The notes under the pieces: generated by a model
Seen by the model: only the letters and a program-made list of their open reading frames with translations
What the model was told of the DNA's origin: nothing
The model's database searches: none
Made by a program: the position numbers and the translations under genes
Source: Candidatus Poseidoniales archaeon
Lineage (GTDB): Archaea; Thermoplasmatota; Poseidoniia; Poseidoniales; Poseidoniaceae
Assembly: GCA_003602485.1 (NCBI GenBank)
Contig: QQSD01000078.1
Span: 29,593-63,306, forward strand
Length of the DNA: 33,714 bases
Direction of reading: 5' to 3'
Shown: one piece after another, positions 14,812 to 22,170 of the stretch
Layout of the letters: each line of letters starts with the position of its first letter
How positions within the stretch are numbered: the first letter of the stretch is position 1

Positions 14812-16206
14812 TTAAAGTCGCTGTTTTCCGAGACATTGACGGAAACAATCTGTGAGGTTTGTGTGTTGGAATTCGTAACCGCTTTCAAGCAGACGATGCG
14901 GTGTAACCCGCTGACCGTCGAGCACCAAAGCCTTGCCCATTTCTCCAAATAAGGTACGGATAGCAAAGCCCGGAACAGGAATGAACCACGGGCGCAGCAT
15001 CACTTTACCGAGCGATTTTGCAAAGGCCTTCTGCTGAACAGGCTCGGGGGCTGTTAGGTTGTAGGCACCCTTGCATGAGGGGGTCATCATCAGATGGTGA
15101 ATGGCGTAGATTTGGTCATCGAGTGAAATCCAAGAATAATATTGTCGCCCTCCACCAACAGGTCCGCCTCCACCGAGTTGTGTTGGGAGAAGGAGTTTCT
15201 TGAGGACACCACCCATCGGCGTCAAAACAAGACCGGTTCGCAGCCATACGGTTCGGATTCCGGCATCAACAGCAGGTTGTGCTGCTGCTTCCCAATCTTG
15301 GCAGAATTCTGCTAGGAAATTGTCACCTGGTGCTGAATCTTCGGTCAATATCTCGTCCTGTCGGTTTCCATAGAAGCCAATCGCTGAACCACAGAGAAAG
15401 TTGGACGGAGGGTTTTCGAGCTTGCTGAGAAGGGTTGCAAGATTTTTCGTGGGCGTCGTGCGAGAGTTGACGACGAGTTCCTTTCGCTTCTTGCTCCATC
15501 GTTTGTCTCCAATACCCGCACCGGCGAGGTGAATCACCGTGTCAAAACCATTGAGATCTCCTTCAATAACCTCTCCAGTTTGGTCGTTCCATCGAATGAC
15601 ATCATCGTTTTTTGCATCCGGTGGTAGGATTGTTGTCGGACGTAGAAGACGCGTGACCTGATGACCGGCAGCGGAGAGGAAGGCACACAATTGCAAACCA
15701 ATCAATCCAGTAGAACCGCTAACGAGGATACTATGTCGGGCTTTGTCTGCAGATTCTGAGATTCGTTTCAAATCGTTCTTCACCCGGAGTGTCCTGTAGG
15801 CAAACATTTGGTTCATTCGTCCCTTGACGGTGAAAGGTGCCGACCAAAATGTAAGGGGATGGAAAGGAAGTTTCCATTGTACTGTGTCACGAATTTGACT
15901 GGATTGGGAATCAACACCGATGAAACGATGTTCATGGTCCCATTTGCCAAAAGGTCCTTTCTCCATCACATCGTTGAAAACTTCTCCACTCACAACGTCA
16001 TAATGACGAGCAATCCACATCATTTTGACCGGTCCAAGACTCACCTTGAACCGAGTAGTTGCACCGTTCACTAAGGCTCCTGCTTCAATTGGTGCGATGC
16101 CTTCCCATTCGGGCATAATCCGTCGGAAGGCCCCTGGGCTGTTGTACCAATTCCACACGTCTTCAACTGGTGCATCATAGGTTGCGAGATGCTCGTAGGT
16201 TGGCAT
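14812..16206 (-). CDS. SRPBCC domain fused to TIGR01777-type SDR epimerase
   Basis: The 464-residue product is a two-domain fusion. Residues 1-150 are an SRPBCC/START-like ligand-binding domain (COG4276-like), opening with EHLATYDAPVEDVWNWY. Residues 158-464 are an extended short-chain dehydrogenase of the TIGR01777/YfcH (COG1090) group. That part has the NAD(P)-binding GSTGLIG at 164-170, VIHLAGAGIGDKRW, a GSAIGFYGN active-site region, and a C-terminal WFIPVPGFAIRTLFGEMGKA block typical of this group. The substrate is unknown for the family. It lies 9 bases downstream of the photolyase gene, with a GAGG ribosome site in the gap, so it is the third gene of the Nudix-photolyase unit. From memory, bacterial homologues of both domains are often found beside photolyase genes, which supports a light-stress link. 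Confidence 0.85.
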   Translation of the reverse strand: MPTYEHLATYDAPVEDVWNWYNSPGAFRRIMPEWEGIAPIEAGALVNGATTRFKVSLGPVKMMWIARHYDVVSGEVFNDVMEKGPFGKWDHEHRFIGVDSQSSQIRDTVQWKLPFHPLTFWSAPFTVKGRMNQMFAYRTLRVKNDLKRISESADKARHSILVSGSTGLIGLQLCAFLSAAGHQVTRLLRPTTILPPDAKNDDVIRWNDQTGEVIEGDLNGFDTVIHLAGAGIGDKRWSKKRKELVVNSRTTPTKNLATLLSKLENPPSNFLCGSAIGFYGNRQDEILTEDSAPGDNFLAEFCQDWEAAAQPAVDAGIRTVWLRTGLVLTPMGGVLKKLLLPTQLGGGGPVGGGRQYYSWISLDDQIYAIHHLMMTPSCKGAYNLTAPEPVQQKAFAKSLGKVMLRPWFIPVPGFAIRTLFGEMGKALVLDGQRVTPHRLLESGYEFQHTNLTDCFRQCLGKQRL

Positions 16207-16215
16207 GTCAGGTCC

Positions 16216-17760
16216 TCATTGATGGGCTGAATACAGCGAAGGGCCGGACCCTAAGGCAGATTGAACTGTACTCGGGTTGTTGTACTTCTCCATGTAGGCT
16301 TTGGTGTTGAATTTACGTTTGGTTGAATCTGAGGTCATGCAGCGAATCTTTCCGAAAACTGCACGTTCGGTCCAGCCTCGGTCAAACTTGCCCATCACCC
16401 ATCCAATACCAGTGTAGGAGTTCGGGTCGCGCCCGTCGAGTGCCCATCGGTCGTTGATGGCAATCATCCATTCCATGGCCAATTCAGGTGTGGGAGACCA
16501 TTCAAGGATTTTCTTCCCCCACAACATTCGGAGATAGTTGTGTATGATGCCTTCCCGGCGAAGTTGGTTTTGAGCTGCGTTCCACAACGGATCGTGGGTA
16601 GCAGCGGCTTCGAATTCCTCTAGCGTGTAGGTGTAGGGGCGCTGATCATTTGCGTGCTCTGCGAGCGTAATCTTGGCCCACTCGGGGAGGGAACTGTATT
16701 CCATGTGGTCATCAACCATGGCACAATGAATGAAACCGATGTCTCGCCATGTAATCACCTGGTCGAGGAAGGCTTCCACTGGTTCAGACATTCCCCACCA
16801 GCCCCGTCGACGTCCGTCATTGGGCAGATTGACTAACGATACATCCCAACGGTTCTGGGTAAAGATTTCATGAAGAATCTGATGAACACTAATGTGCCCG
16901 AAGTGGAGCCATGGAGAGATGCCGCTTGCACCTTTCTCGCCGGGATGGTTGCGTTTTTCGTGGTAATTTTCAAGACGCTCCGCAAAGAATTCTCTCCAAC
17001 GACGCCTTGCTTCTACCCAACCGCCTTTCTTACTGAGCACTGGCGACACGTTGTGGTCAATACTCAACGTCGAGAGTGCTTTCTTTCCAACGTCTCCTCC
17101 TTCGGAAACTCGCCATAGGAATTCATACGGTGTTTGCGGCGTCTGAGATTGATTGAATATTTCACTGACGATATATTCTGGAAGGAGAGGTAAGTCGGCC
17201 GCCTGTTCAAGGGGTCGAGCGCTCGGGAAGTCATGCATGTGTTCGAGGATAGTCTTGTGAAGATGACGTCGGAGGGAGTAGGCTGTCGAAAATGCTCTGC
17301 CTTGGGCTCGCATGGCCATGAATCCATTGGAGTCAACGACGCGGATTTCGCAGGGTTTCACCTTCAATGCAGTGTTGAGTACATGCTTGGGGTAGTAGGT
17401 GGGGTAGTCGTCAATGACGCATATCTTGGCACGATGTAGCCACTCTTTGAGGAGACCTGAAGCTTCTTTACGCTTGGTTTCAATGTAGGGGATATAGGTC
17501 ACACCGGTCTTGGCGAACGTGTCTCGATTGTCGAGCATGCCCTGCAGTACGAAGGTGGAAATGCGGTCGTTAGCCCACTTGTGCTGAAGAGCCAAACTTT
17601 CAATGACGACCAACGGCAAGTTGTGGGCTTTTGCGAGTTCAATACTGTGCTCGAGGGCGTGATTCCAATGAGGACGACGTGCTGCTGTCATCCAGTATAC
17701 GATGTATTCACCGGACGGATTGACAGCCCCGTGAATTTGGATACGGGTTGAAGCGATCAT
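16216..17760 (-). CDS. phr: Class II deoxyribodipyrimidine photolyase
   Basis: The 514-residue product should repair UV-induced cyclobutane pyrimidine dimers using blue light and FAD. The N-terminal photolyase alpha/beta domain begins with YWMTAARRPHWNHALEHS, the class II form of the antenna-domain start. The C-terminal FAD domain shows the class II hallmarks: an ITWRDIGF helix, LRREGIIHNYLRMLWGKKIL, the NDRWALDGRDPNSYTGIGW region and ERAVFGKIRCM near the end. The length is normal for class II enzymes (about 450-530). Its ATG overlaps the Nudix stop by 4 bases (ATGA), so translation is probably coupled. It runs divergently from ribA, which makes the flavin precursor this enzyme needs. The class assignment is firm; 6-4 photolyase or cryptochrome function is unlikely. 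Confidence 0.93.
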   Translation of the reverse strand: MIASTRIQIHGAVNPSGEYIVYWMTAARRPHWNHALEHSIELAKAHNLPLVVIESLALQHKWANDRISTFVLQGMLDNRDTFAKTGVTYIPYIETKRKEASGLLKEWLHRAKICVIDDYPTYYPKHVLNTALKVKPCEIRVVDSNGFMAMRAQGRAFSTAYSLRRHLHKTILEHMHDFPSARPLEQAADLPLLPEYIVSEIFNQSQTPQTPYEFLWRVSEGGDVGKKALSTLSIDHNVSPVLSKKGGWVEARRRWREFFAERLENYHEKRNHPGEKGASGISPWLHFGHISVHQILHEIFTQNRWDVSLVNLPNDGRRRGWWGMSEPVEAFLDQVITWRDIGFIHCAMVDDHMEYSSLPEWAKITLAEHANDQRPYTYTLEEFEAAATHDPLWNAAQNQLRREGIIHNYLRMLWGKKILEWSPTPELAMEWMIAINDRWALDGRDPNSYTGIGWVMGKFDRGWTERAVFGKIRCMTSDSTKRKFNTKAYMEKYNNPSTVQSALGSGPSLYSAHQ

Positions 17761-18260
17761 GTGCGACGACCTCCCGTTGGTGAAGAGGACACCGCTGCCC
17801 GGTACACAGAGTAGGGTCTGTTTCGGGCCGTTAAACCTGGTTGTCCATCAAGATTGACCGGTTGTGTCAATCCGTCAATGGCCAGTTGTTGCATGGTTTC
17901 AGAAACCCACTTCAGAGACTGGAGGTCATTGAGCGAAAACCACCCTGTTGACGAGATTTCGTCGTTACTTTCTTGAATCTGTCCGGCATGTATGGCGACA
18001 TCGTAACACAGGAATACTGCAGGGTGGTCCTTACGTAGTGCGGTTCGGACGCCTGCGAGTCCAAGTATGCGGCCGTCAAAGCCGGATTCCTCGACGAGTT
18101 CTCGCAGCGTTGCTTCCTCGGGACTTTCTCCTTCTTCGACGTGACCTTTGGGGAGTCCCCAGCAGCCTTCATGACGGCCCCGTGCCTCTTGAACGAGGAG
18201 TATTGAACGGTTGGCAACGACGCGGGCTGCAACGCCTAGGTCACACGATACGGTCGCCAT
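17757..18260 (-). CDS. Nudix hydrolase
   Basis: The 167-residue product contains a complete Nudix box at 39-60 (GHVEEGESPEEATLRELVEE followed by SG), with the catalytic REx2EE core intact. Nudix enzymes hydrolyse nucleoside diphosphates linked to another group; the substrate cannot be read here. Candidates include oxidised nucleotides, ADP-ribose or diadenosine polyphosphates. The frame opens at 18284, but I choose the ATG at 18260: a TATA-like TGATATAG (18284-18291) sits about 27 bases before it, the spacing for a leaderless archaeal message, and it would overlap the upstream ATG. It is the first gene of the Nudix-photolyase-epimerase unit and shares a 98-base divergent promoter region with ribA. 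Confidence 0.87.
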   Translation of the reverse strand: MATVSCDLGVAARVVANRSILLVQEARGRHEGCWGLPKGHVEEGESPEEATLRELVEESGFDGRILGLAGVRTALRKDHPAVFLCYDVAIHAGQIQESNDEISSTGWFSLNDLQSLKWVSETMQQLAIDGLTQPVNLDGQPGLTARNRPYSVYRAAVSSSPTGGRRT

Positions 18261-18283
18261 CAATTTCGTAAAATTTTCTTTCA

Positions 18284-18291
18284 CTATATCA
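18284..18291 (-). promoter_or_regulatory. TATA box of the Nudix-photolyase unit
   Basis: Reverse-strand TGATATAG is centred about 27 bases before the chosen ATG at 18260, the normal distance from an archaeal TATA box to its transcription start. This predicts a leaderless message and decides between two candidate starts. Confidence 0.5.
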
Positions 18292-18328
18292 AGAGCGGTT
18301 TAAGCCCAGTGGAGGAAAAAGACGAGTG

Positions 18329-18336
18329 TTTATATA
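18329..18336 (+). promoter_or_regulatory. TATA box of ribA
   Basis: TTTATATA is centred about 26 bases before the ribA ATG at 18359. A purine-rich GGAGGAAAAAGA stretch just upstream fits a BRE-like element. The distance predicts that transcription begins at or next to the start codon. Confidence 0.65.
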
Positions 18337-18337
18337 A

Positions 18338-18353
18338 GAAATCTAGCGATTTC
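18338..18353. promoter_or_regulatory. Candidate operator: palindrome between the ribA TATA box and start codon
   Basis: GAAATC-TAGC-GATTTC is a perfect inverted repeat with 6-bp arms and a 4-base spacer. It fills the space between TATA box and start codon, where a bound repressor would block polymerase. No identical copy is seen before crtI or the Nudix gene. Confidence 0.45.
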
Positions 18354-18358
18354 CTATC

Positions 18359-18970
18359 ATGCTAAGCAGCAACCAAAAAACTCTCGACGAACTACCCGAG
18401 TCCGACGCATCGCTTCCAACTAAGTTCGGAGATTTTCGCATCCGTGCGTTTCGAGATCCATCCAATGGCAAAGAACACTCCGTCCTCTATGTGGGTGACA
18501 TCTCAGATGGTAGCCCATTGGTCAGAATCCACTCGGAGTGCTTGACTGGTGATGCATTTGGCTCGCTACGTTGCGACTGCGGACCACAGCTCCAGGAATC
18601 GATGAAAGCCATCCAAGATGCCGGCAAGGGAGCCATCGTTTACCTTCGACAAGAAGGCCGTGGCATAGGCCTCTATGCCAAAATGCAAGCCTACGCACTC
18701 CAAGACATAGGCTATGATACTCTCGATGCTAACCTCGCGCTGGGCCTACCAGCAGATGCTCGTCGTTACGACATCGCAGCAGAGATGCTCTACGCAATGG
18801 GTGTCGATGGCGTCGAGTTGATGACCAACAACCCCGAAAAGCGCCAACAACTCCTCGACAATGGCATTCTGGTCACCAATCGCGTACCTCTCATCGTTGG
18901 ACGCTGTGCTCAAAATAATTCCTACTTGCAGACAAAGGCGGCCCGAATGGGCCATATGCTTCCTATCTGA
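18359..18970 (+). CDS. ribA: GTP cyclohydrolase II
   Basis: The 203-residue product carries out the first step of riboflavin synthesis, opening GTP to a diaminopyrimidine with release of formate and pyrophosphate. Zinc-binding cysteines are at 61, 72 and 74 ([14 protein letters not shown]). RQEGRGIGL (97-105), the AYALQ tyrosine (112), [15 protein letters not shown] (123-137) and MTNNPEKR (155-162) are all present. The length fits a stand-alone enzyme without the RibB domain. Many archaea use a different GTP cyclohydrolase (ArfA/GCH III) for flavins, so a bacterial-type RibA here is noteworthy. It has its own TATA box and probably a leaderless message, is divergent from the photolyase unit, and leads the peroxiredoxin, regulator and kinase genes. 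Confidence 0.94.
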   Translation: MLSSNQKTLDELPESDASLPTKFGDFRIRAFRDPSNGKEHSVLYVGDISDGSPLVRIHSECLTGDAFGSLRCDCGPQLQESMKAIQDAGKGAIVYLRQEGRGIGLYAKMQAYALQDIGYDTLDANLALGLPADARRYDIAAEMLYAMGVDGVELMTNNPEKRQQLLDNGILVTNRVPLIVGRCAQNNSYLQTKAARMGHMLPI

Positions 18971-18979
18971 GGCCTCACC

Positions 18980-19447
18980 ATGTCAACCAACCTTATCGGC
19001 CAAACCGTCCCCCAATTTTCCCTCGAAACTGACGACGGTACTGTCTTTGAAAGCACCTCGCTGAGCGGAACGTGGCGCGTGATTTTCTTCTATTCCCGAA
19101 ACAACTCGCCTACGTGCAAGCGCGGCTGCCTCACCTTCAAAGAGCAACACGACCTTTTTGCATCCGCAGGATGCTCTATCCTCGGCATTGGACCTGGAAC
19201 GGTTGAAGAGCAGGCAGTCCACAAAGCATCGCTCGGAGACTTACCCTTCCCGTTGCTTGCTGACCCCGAACGTTTGGTTGGCAAGGCATTCGGTGTACCC
19301 GTCCATCTCGGTCAGTTCCCTGCCAAATCATCCTTCTTGATTGGCCCTGACGACACCATTCACTACGTCTATGATTGGCTTTTCAGACCCCGAAGACACG
19401 TTGCAAAGATTCTTGCAGACATTTCAAAGGTCACGGGGGACAACTGA
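18980..19447 (+). CDS. bcp: PrxQ/BCP-type peroxiredoxin
   Basis: The 155-residue product has the thioredoxin-fold AhpC/TSA layout of bacterioferritin-comigratory protein. It reduces peroxides in the cytosol through a cysteine sulfenic acid. The peroxidatic site is NNSPTCKRGC (41-50), with Cys46 as the likely peroxidatic residue and Cys50 as the likely resolving residue. Typical PrxQ proteins have C-x4-C; here the spacing is C-x3-C, checked in the DNA. The remaining blocks (GIGPGTVEEQ, FPLLADPE, AKSSFLIGPDDTI) are normal. It starts 9 bases after ribA and ends immediately before the regulator's ATG, so the three are probably one transcript. Its presence between flavin synthesis and carotenoid genes fits protection from photo-oxidative damage. 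Confidence 0.9.
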   Translation: MSTNLIGQTVPQFSLETDDGTVFESTSLSGTWRVIFFYSRNNSPTCKRGCLTFKEQHDLFASAGCSILGIGPGTVEEQAVHKASLGDLPFPLLADPERLVGKAFGVPVHLGQFPAKSSFLIGPDDTIHYVYDWLFRPRRHVAKILADISKVTGDN

Positions 19448-20848
19448 ATGTGGGACGAATTGTTGCTTGAGGCAGGACTCAATGAGCGAGAAGTGCGGTC
19501 AATCATGATCCTCGGCTCGAGGCCACGCATGAAAGCCTCCGAACTCGCAAAGGAATTGAACACAACCAGACTCGACGCTTACAACAGCCTATCAAGACTG
19601 CAAGAAATGGGCATTGTCACCGCCACTGCTGACCGTCCGATGTTGTTTTCGAGCCTGCGAATCAACGAGGCGATGGAACACATCATCAACTCCAGAAAAC
19701 AACAACTTGACAGACTCATCCATGGCTTTGATGACCTTTCCAAAGGCATCACAGAGACCGATGCATCCTATGAGAAACAACGAAGAGATATCGATGACCC
19801 ACGCTTCGCCGTCCTGAAAGAACGAACGCACATTTACAATCGGCTGCAAAAGATGGCTTCGGAATCTGAGGAACGATTGATCCTCTTGCTCGGCCAATTT
19901 GGAATCCTACACCTTTGCCGCAACCCCGATGCTCTTGAGGCAGTCAACACCGCCTCAGTACGAGGCGTCGTGGTCCAAATCATCACCCACCTTGACGGTC
20001 GTACGTTACGATTTTTTGACCAATTAGACGCCAGTATTGAAGTTCGCCACTCGGATGAACTCGACTCCCTCGGGTTCGTGCAAGACCAGTCAGAAGTGAT
20101 TCAATACCTCAACATTGAGGACAATCCTGTCGGGCGAGGAAAGGAAGACGCAGCTCTCATCATTGAATCTGGACCCTTCTCTCAGGCTCATCTGCATCTG
20201 ATTGATGCCATCTGGGAAGGCGCTGTACCGCTTGCAACAGCACGTGCCCGCTTTACCGAGAATCAAATCAACGACCCGTTGCGCCTGACCATCGGAGAGG
20301 GCTCGTTCCTGAAGAATGTCTCCGTTGCCCTCGGCTTTGACGGCGAGCTACCTGACGAAGACACTCCGTTCGACCCCGACGCTTTCTTCGCTGCAGGACA
20401 TGAAGTGAACGAGGCACGAAGGCGCCTGACTGAAGGGAAACTCTCCAATCTCAAAGTTCTTGGAATTGACATCGGGCGAATGCTTCGTCAAATCGGCAAC
20501 CGAGTCGGCCAAGAAATCGCTTTCTCACTCCGTTCTATAGAAAATGATATCGAGTTTCTGGACGAGATGATGGACTGGTGGGAACATGCTGGTTTGGGTT
20601 TACTCCAGTACAATGTCGACCCCCAATTCCACGTCCGAGTAGGCCTTAATCACCCTCCAGTGGACGACATCGATGCTTTGCCAATGTGGGAAATGGATGA
20701 TGGAATTATCGAAGGAGCTCTTTCAACTCGCTTCGCCAAGGAAGTCAATGTCGTGATCCAGCGAACTGAAGGCGAAGGAGACGCAAGCGATTTGTGGCGC
20801 TACATCATTCACCGCCATGAAATGAAAATGATTGAATTGGGCGATTAG
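19448..20848 (+). CDS. TrmB-family transcription regulator with additional C-terminal sensor-like domain
   Basis: The 466-residue product opens with a winged helix-turn-helix of the TrmB type (about 10-75, with KASELAKELNTTRLDAYNSL as the DNA-reading region). A charged coiled linker follows (about 75-125), then a PLD-like alpha/beta effector domain (about 125-275) as in other TrmB proteins. The last 150 residues (about 320-466) are an extra domain. Its GLGLLQYNVDPQFHVRV and GIIEGALSTRFAKEVNVVI strands loosely resemble V4R-type small-molecule domains; this resemblance is unverified. TrmB proteins usually sense sugars or metabolites and repress or activate nearby genes. Its position among ribA, peroxiredoxin, photolyase and carotenoid genes makes it the natural candidate regulator of this island. 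The ATG abuts the preceding stop. Confidence 0.8.
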   Translation: MWDELLLEAGLNEREVRSIMILGSRPRMKASELAKELNTTRLDAYNSLSRLQEMGIVTATADRPMLFSSLRINEAMEHIINSRKQQLDRLIHGFDDLSKGITETDASYEKQRRDIDDPRFAVLKERTHIYNRLQKMASESEERLILLLGQFGILHLCRNPDALEAVNTASVRGVVVQIITHLDGRTLRFFDQLDASIEVRHSDELDSLGFVQDQSEVIQYLNIEDNPVGRGKEDAALIIESGPFSQAHLHLIDAIWEGAVPLATARARFTENQINDPLRLTIGEGSFLKNVSVALGFDGELPDEDTPFDPDAFFAAGHEVNEARRRLTEGKLSNLKVLGIDIGRMLRQIGNRVGQEIAFSLRSIENDIEFLDEMMDWWEHAGLGLLQYNVDPQFHVRVGLNHPPVDDIDALPMWEMDDGIIEGALSTRFAKEVNVVIQRTEGEGDASDLWRYIIHRHEMKMIELGD

Positions 20849-20860
20849 AGCGGTGAACCC

Positions 20861-22099
20861 ATGAAATTGCGCACATTTCTCAGTTTTTTCCGTCAGTTGA
20901 AGGGTAAAAAACCAATCGATATCGATAAGATTCAATCAATGGGACTTCTCGCTGTCAAACTCGGCCAAATCTTTGCACTGCGGCCCGACCTCATAGAGCC
21001 GGAACGCTGTATCGAATTGCAACGGTTGTACAGTCGGGGGGCTACCATTCCAACCGAAGACTCTCAGCGCCTTCTTGACAGGTTTGCACCAGCTGATTTC
21101 AGAAGTCATTTCCAATCAATTGAGCCCGTACCATTTGCTGCTGCGAGTATCGGTCAGATCCACCGAGCTGTCCTCAACGACGGCACCCGCGTGGTCGTAA
21201 AAATCATCAAAGCCGATTTTGAAGCTTCCTTCAAGCGGGATGTTCGTCGTATGAAGCGCTGGATACGCACCGGTCTTTTGTTCAATCCACGTTTGCGAAA
21301 GGTCGGCAACCCAATTGGACTTCTCGCCCACATCGAAGACTATACCCTACGTGAGTTGAATCTTACTAACGAGATAGAAGGCCAAAACCAACTTATTGAA
21401 AAGGCAGCGGAAATTGAGAAACACTTTCCAATGCCCAAACTGAAATTTCCCCGCATGTGGGACGAACTATCCAATCAGCATGTTCTCGTCATGGAGGAAA
21501 TTATCCATCCCACACTCGAGACTCGCCTTGAAGAAAAATCACTCAACTGGGCCAACATGTTGGAATTGTTCCGAATTCACGGCGCCTTCATGTTCGGAAT
21601 CGGCACCTTCCACGGGGACCTGCATCCTGGCAACGCTATGATGAACGACGATGGTGACTTTTTCTTCATTGACACGGGTGCGATCTGTAACGCACCACCT
21701 CACGTCCGCAATGCCCTCTTTGGATTCTTTTACTTCCTTGCTAAGGGTGAACTCAAGCATGCCTTTGACGCAATGTTGACGATGGCAGCTGTACAACCCA
21801 CAGGGAAAACTCTGCAGACCTATTACGACTCGATGAACGATCTCTATGATGGCTTCGTTGGAACTTCGGTTAGTGAAGTTTCTTTGACAGAACAGATGAT
21901 GAAGACTGTCAAAGCAGCAGTGCTAGCAGGTTGCGCGTTCGGAGAAGAGGCCTTTCCAATCATTCGCTCTCTGATGTACATGGACGGGATGGTCCTCAAA
22001 GGACACCCAGAAGTTGATTTAATCAGTTCCATGGGGCCATATCTTGACGAATTTTCCGTCCTTATTGACCCCTACTCCATTATTTCCGAAGAAAAATGA
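20861..22099 (+). CDS. ABC1/UbiB-family atypical protein kinase
   Basis: The 412-residue product shows the diagnostic features of the ABC1 (ADCK/UbiB) family: the KLGQ motif at 33-36 inside a helix continuing FALRPDLI, the AAASIGQ loop at 93-99 in place of a normal kinase glycine loop, the ATP-site Lys114 (VVVKII), the VLVMEEI hinge, the catalytic HGDLHPGN near 251-258, and the metal-binding FIDTG near 268-272. Members support isoprenoid-quinone metabolism in bacteria and mitochondria and affect isoprenoid lipids in chloroplasts, mostly as ATPases. Here it precedes the carotenoid genes, so a role with isoprenoid lipids is plausible but inferred. It starts 12 bases after the regulator with a GGTGA ribosome site. 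A T-rich terminator follows, so it ends the ribA transcript. Confidence 0.88.
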   Translation: MKLRTFLSFFRQLKGKKPIDIDKIQSMGLLAVKLGQIFALRPDLIEPERCIELQRLYSRGATIPTEDSQRLLDRFAPADFRSHFQSIEPVPFAAASIGQIHRAVLNDGTRVVVKIIKADFEASFKRDVRRMKRWIRTGLLFNPRLRKVGNPIGLLAHIEDYTLRELNLTNEIEGQNQLIEKAAEIEKHFPMPKLKFPRMWDELSNQHVLVMEEIIHPTLETRLEEKSLNWANMLELFRIHGAFMFGIGTFHGDLHPGNAMMNDDGDFFFIDTGAICNAPPHVRNALFGFFYFLAKGELKHAFDAMLTMAAVQPTGKTLQTYYDSMNDLYDGFVGTSVSEVSLTEQMMKTVKAAVLAGCAFGEEAFPIIRSLMYMDGMVLKGHPEVDLISSMGPYLDEFSVLIDPYSIISEEK

Positions 22100-22107
22100 A
22101 GATGTTA

Positions 22108-22126
22108 TTTTTTTAGCATTTTTTTT
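22108..22126 (+). terminator. T-rich archaeal terminator after the ABC1-family gene
   Basis: Two T-runs (7 T at 22108-22114 and 8 T at 22119-22126) directly follow the stop of the kinase gene. Archaeal RNA polymerase terminates at such runs without a hairpin. The run lies before a new TATA box, separating the ribA unit from crtI-crtB. Confidence 0.65.
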
Positions 22127-22141
22127 GGTCAAAAACCTTCC

Positions 22142-22148
22142 TTTATAT
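22142..22148 (+). promoter_or_regulatory. TATA box of crtI
   Basis: TTTATAT is centred about 26 bases before the crtI ATG at 22171, and CAAAAACC upstream could serve as a BRE-like element. The geometry matches the ribA promoter and predicts a leaderless message. Confidence 0.62.
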
Positions 22149-22170
22149 GGTCGTTATTTGAGCGAAGAAC

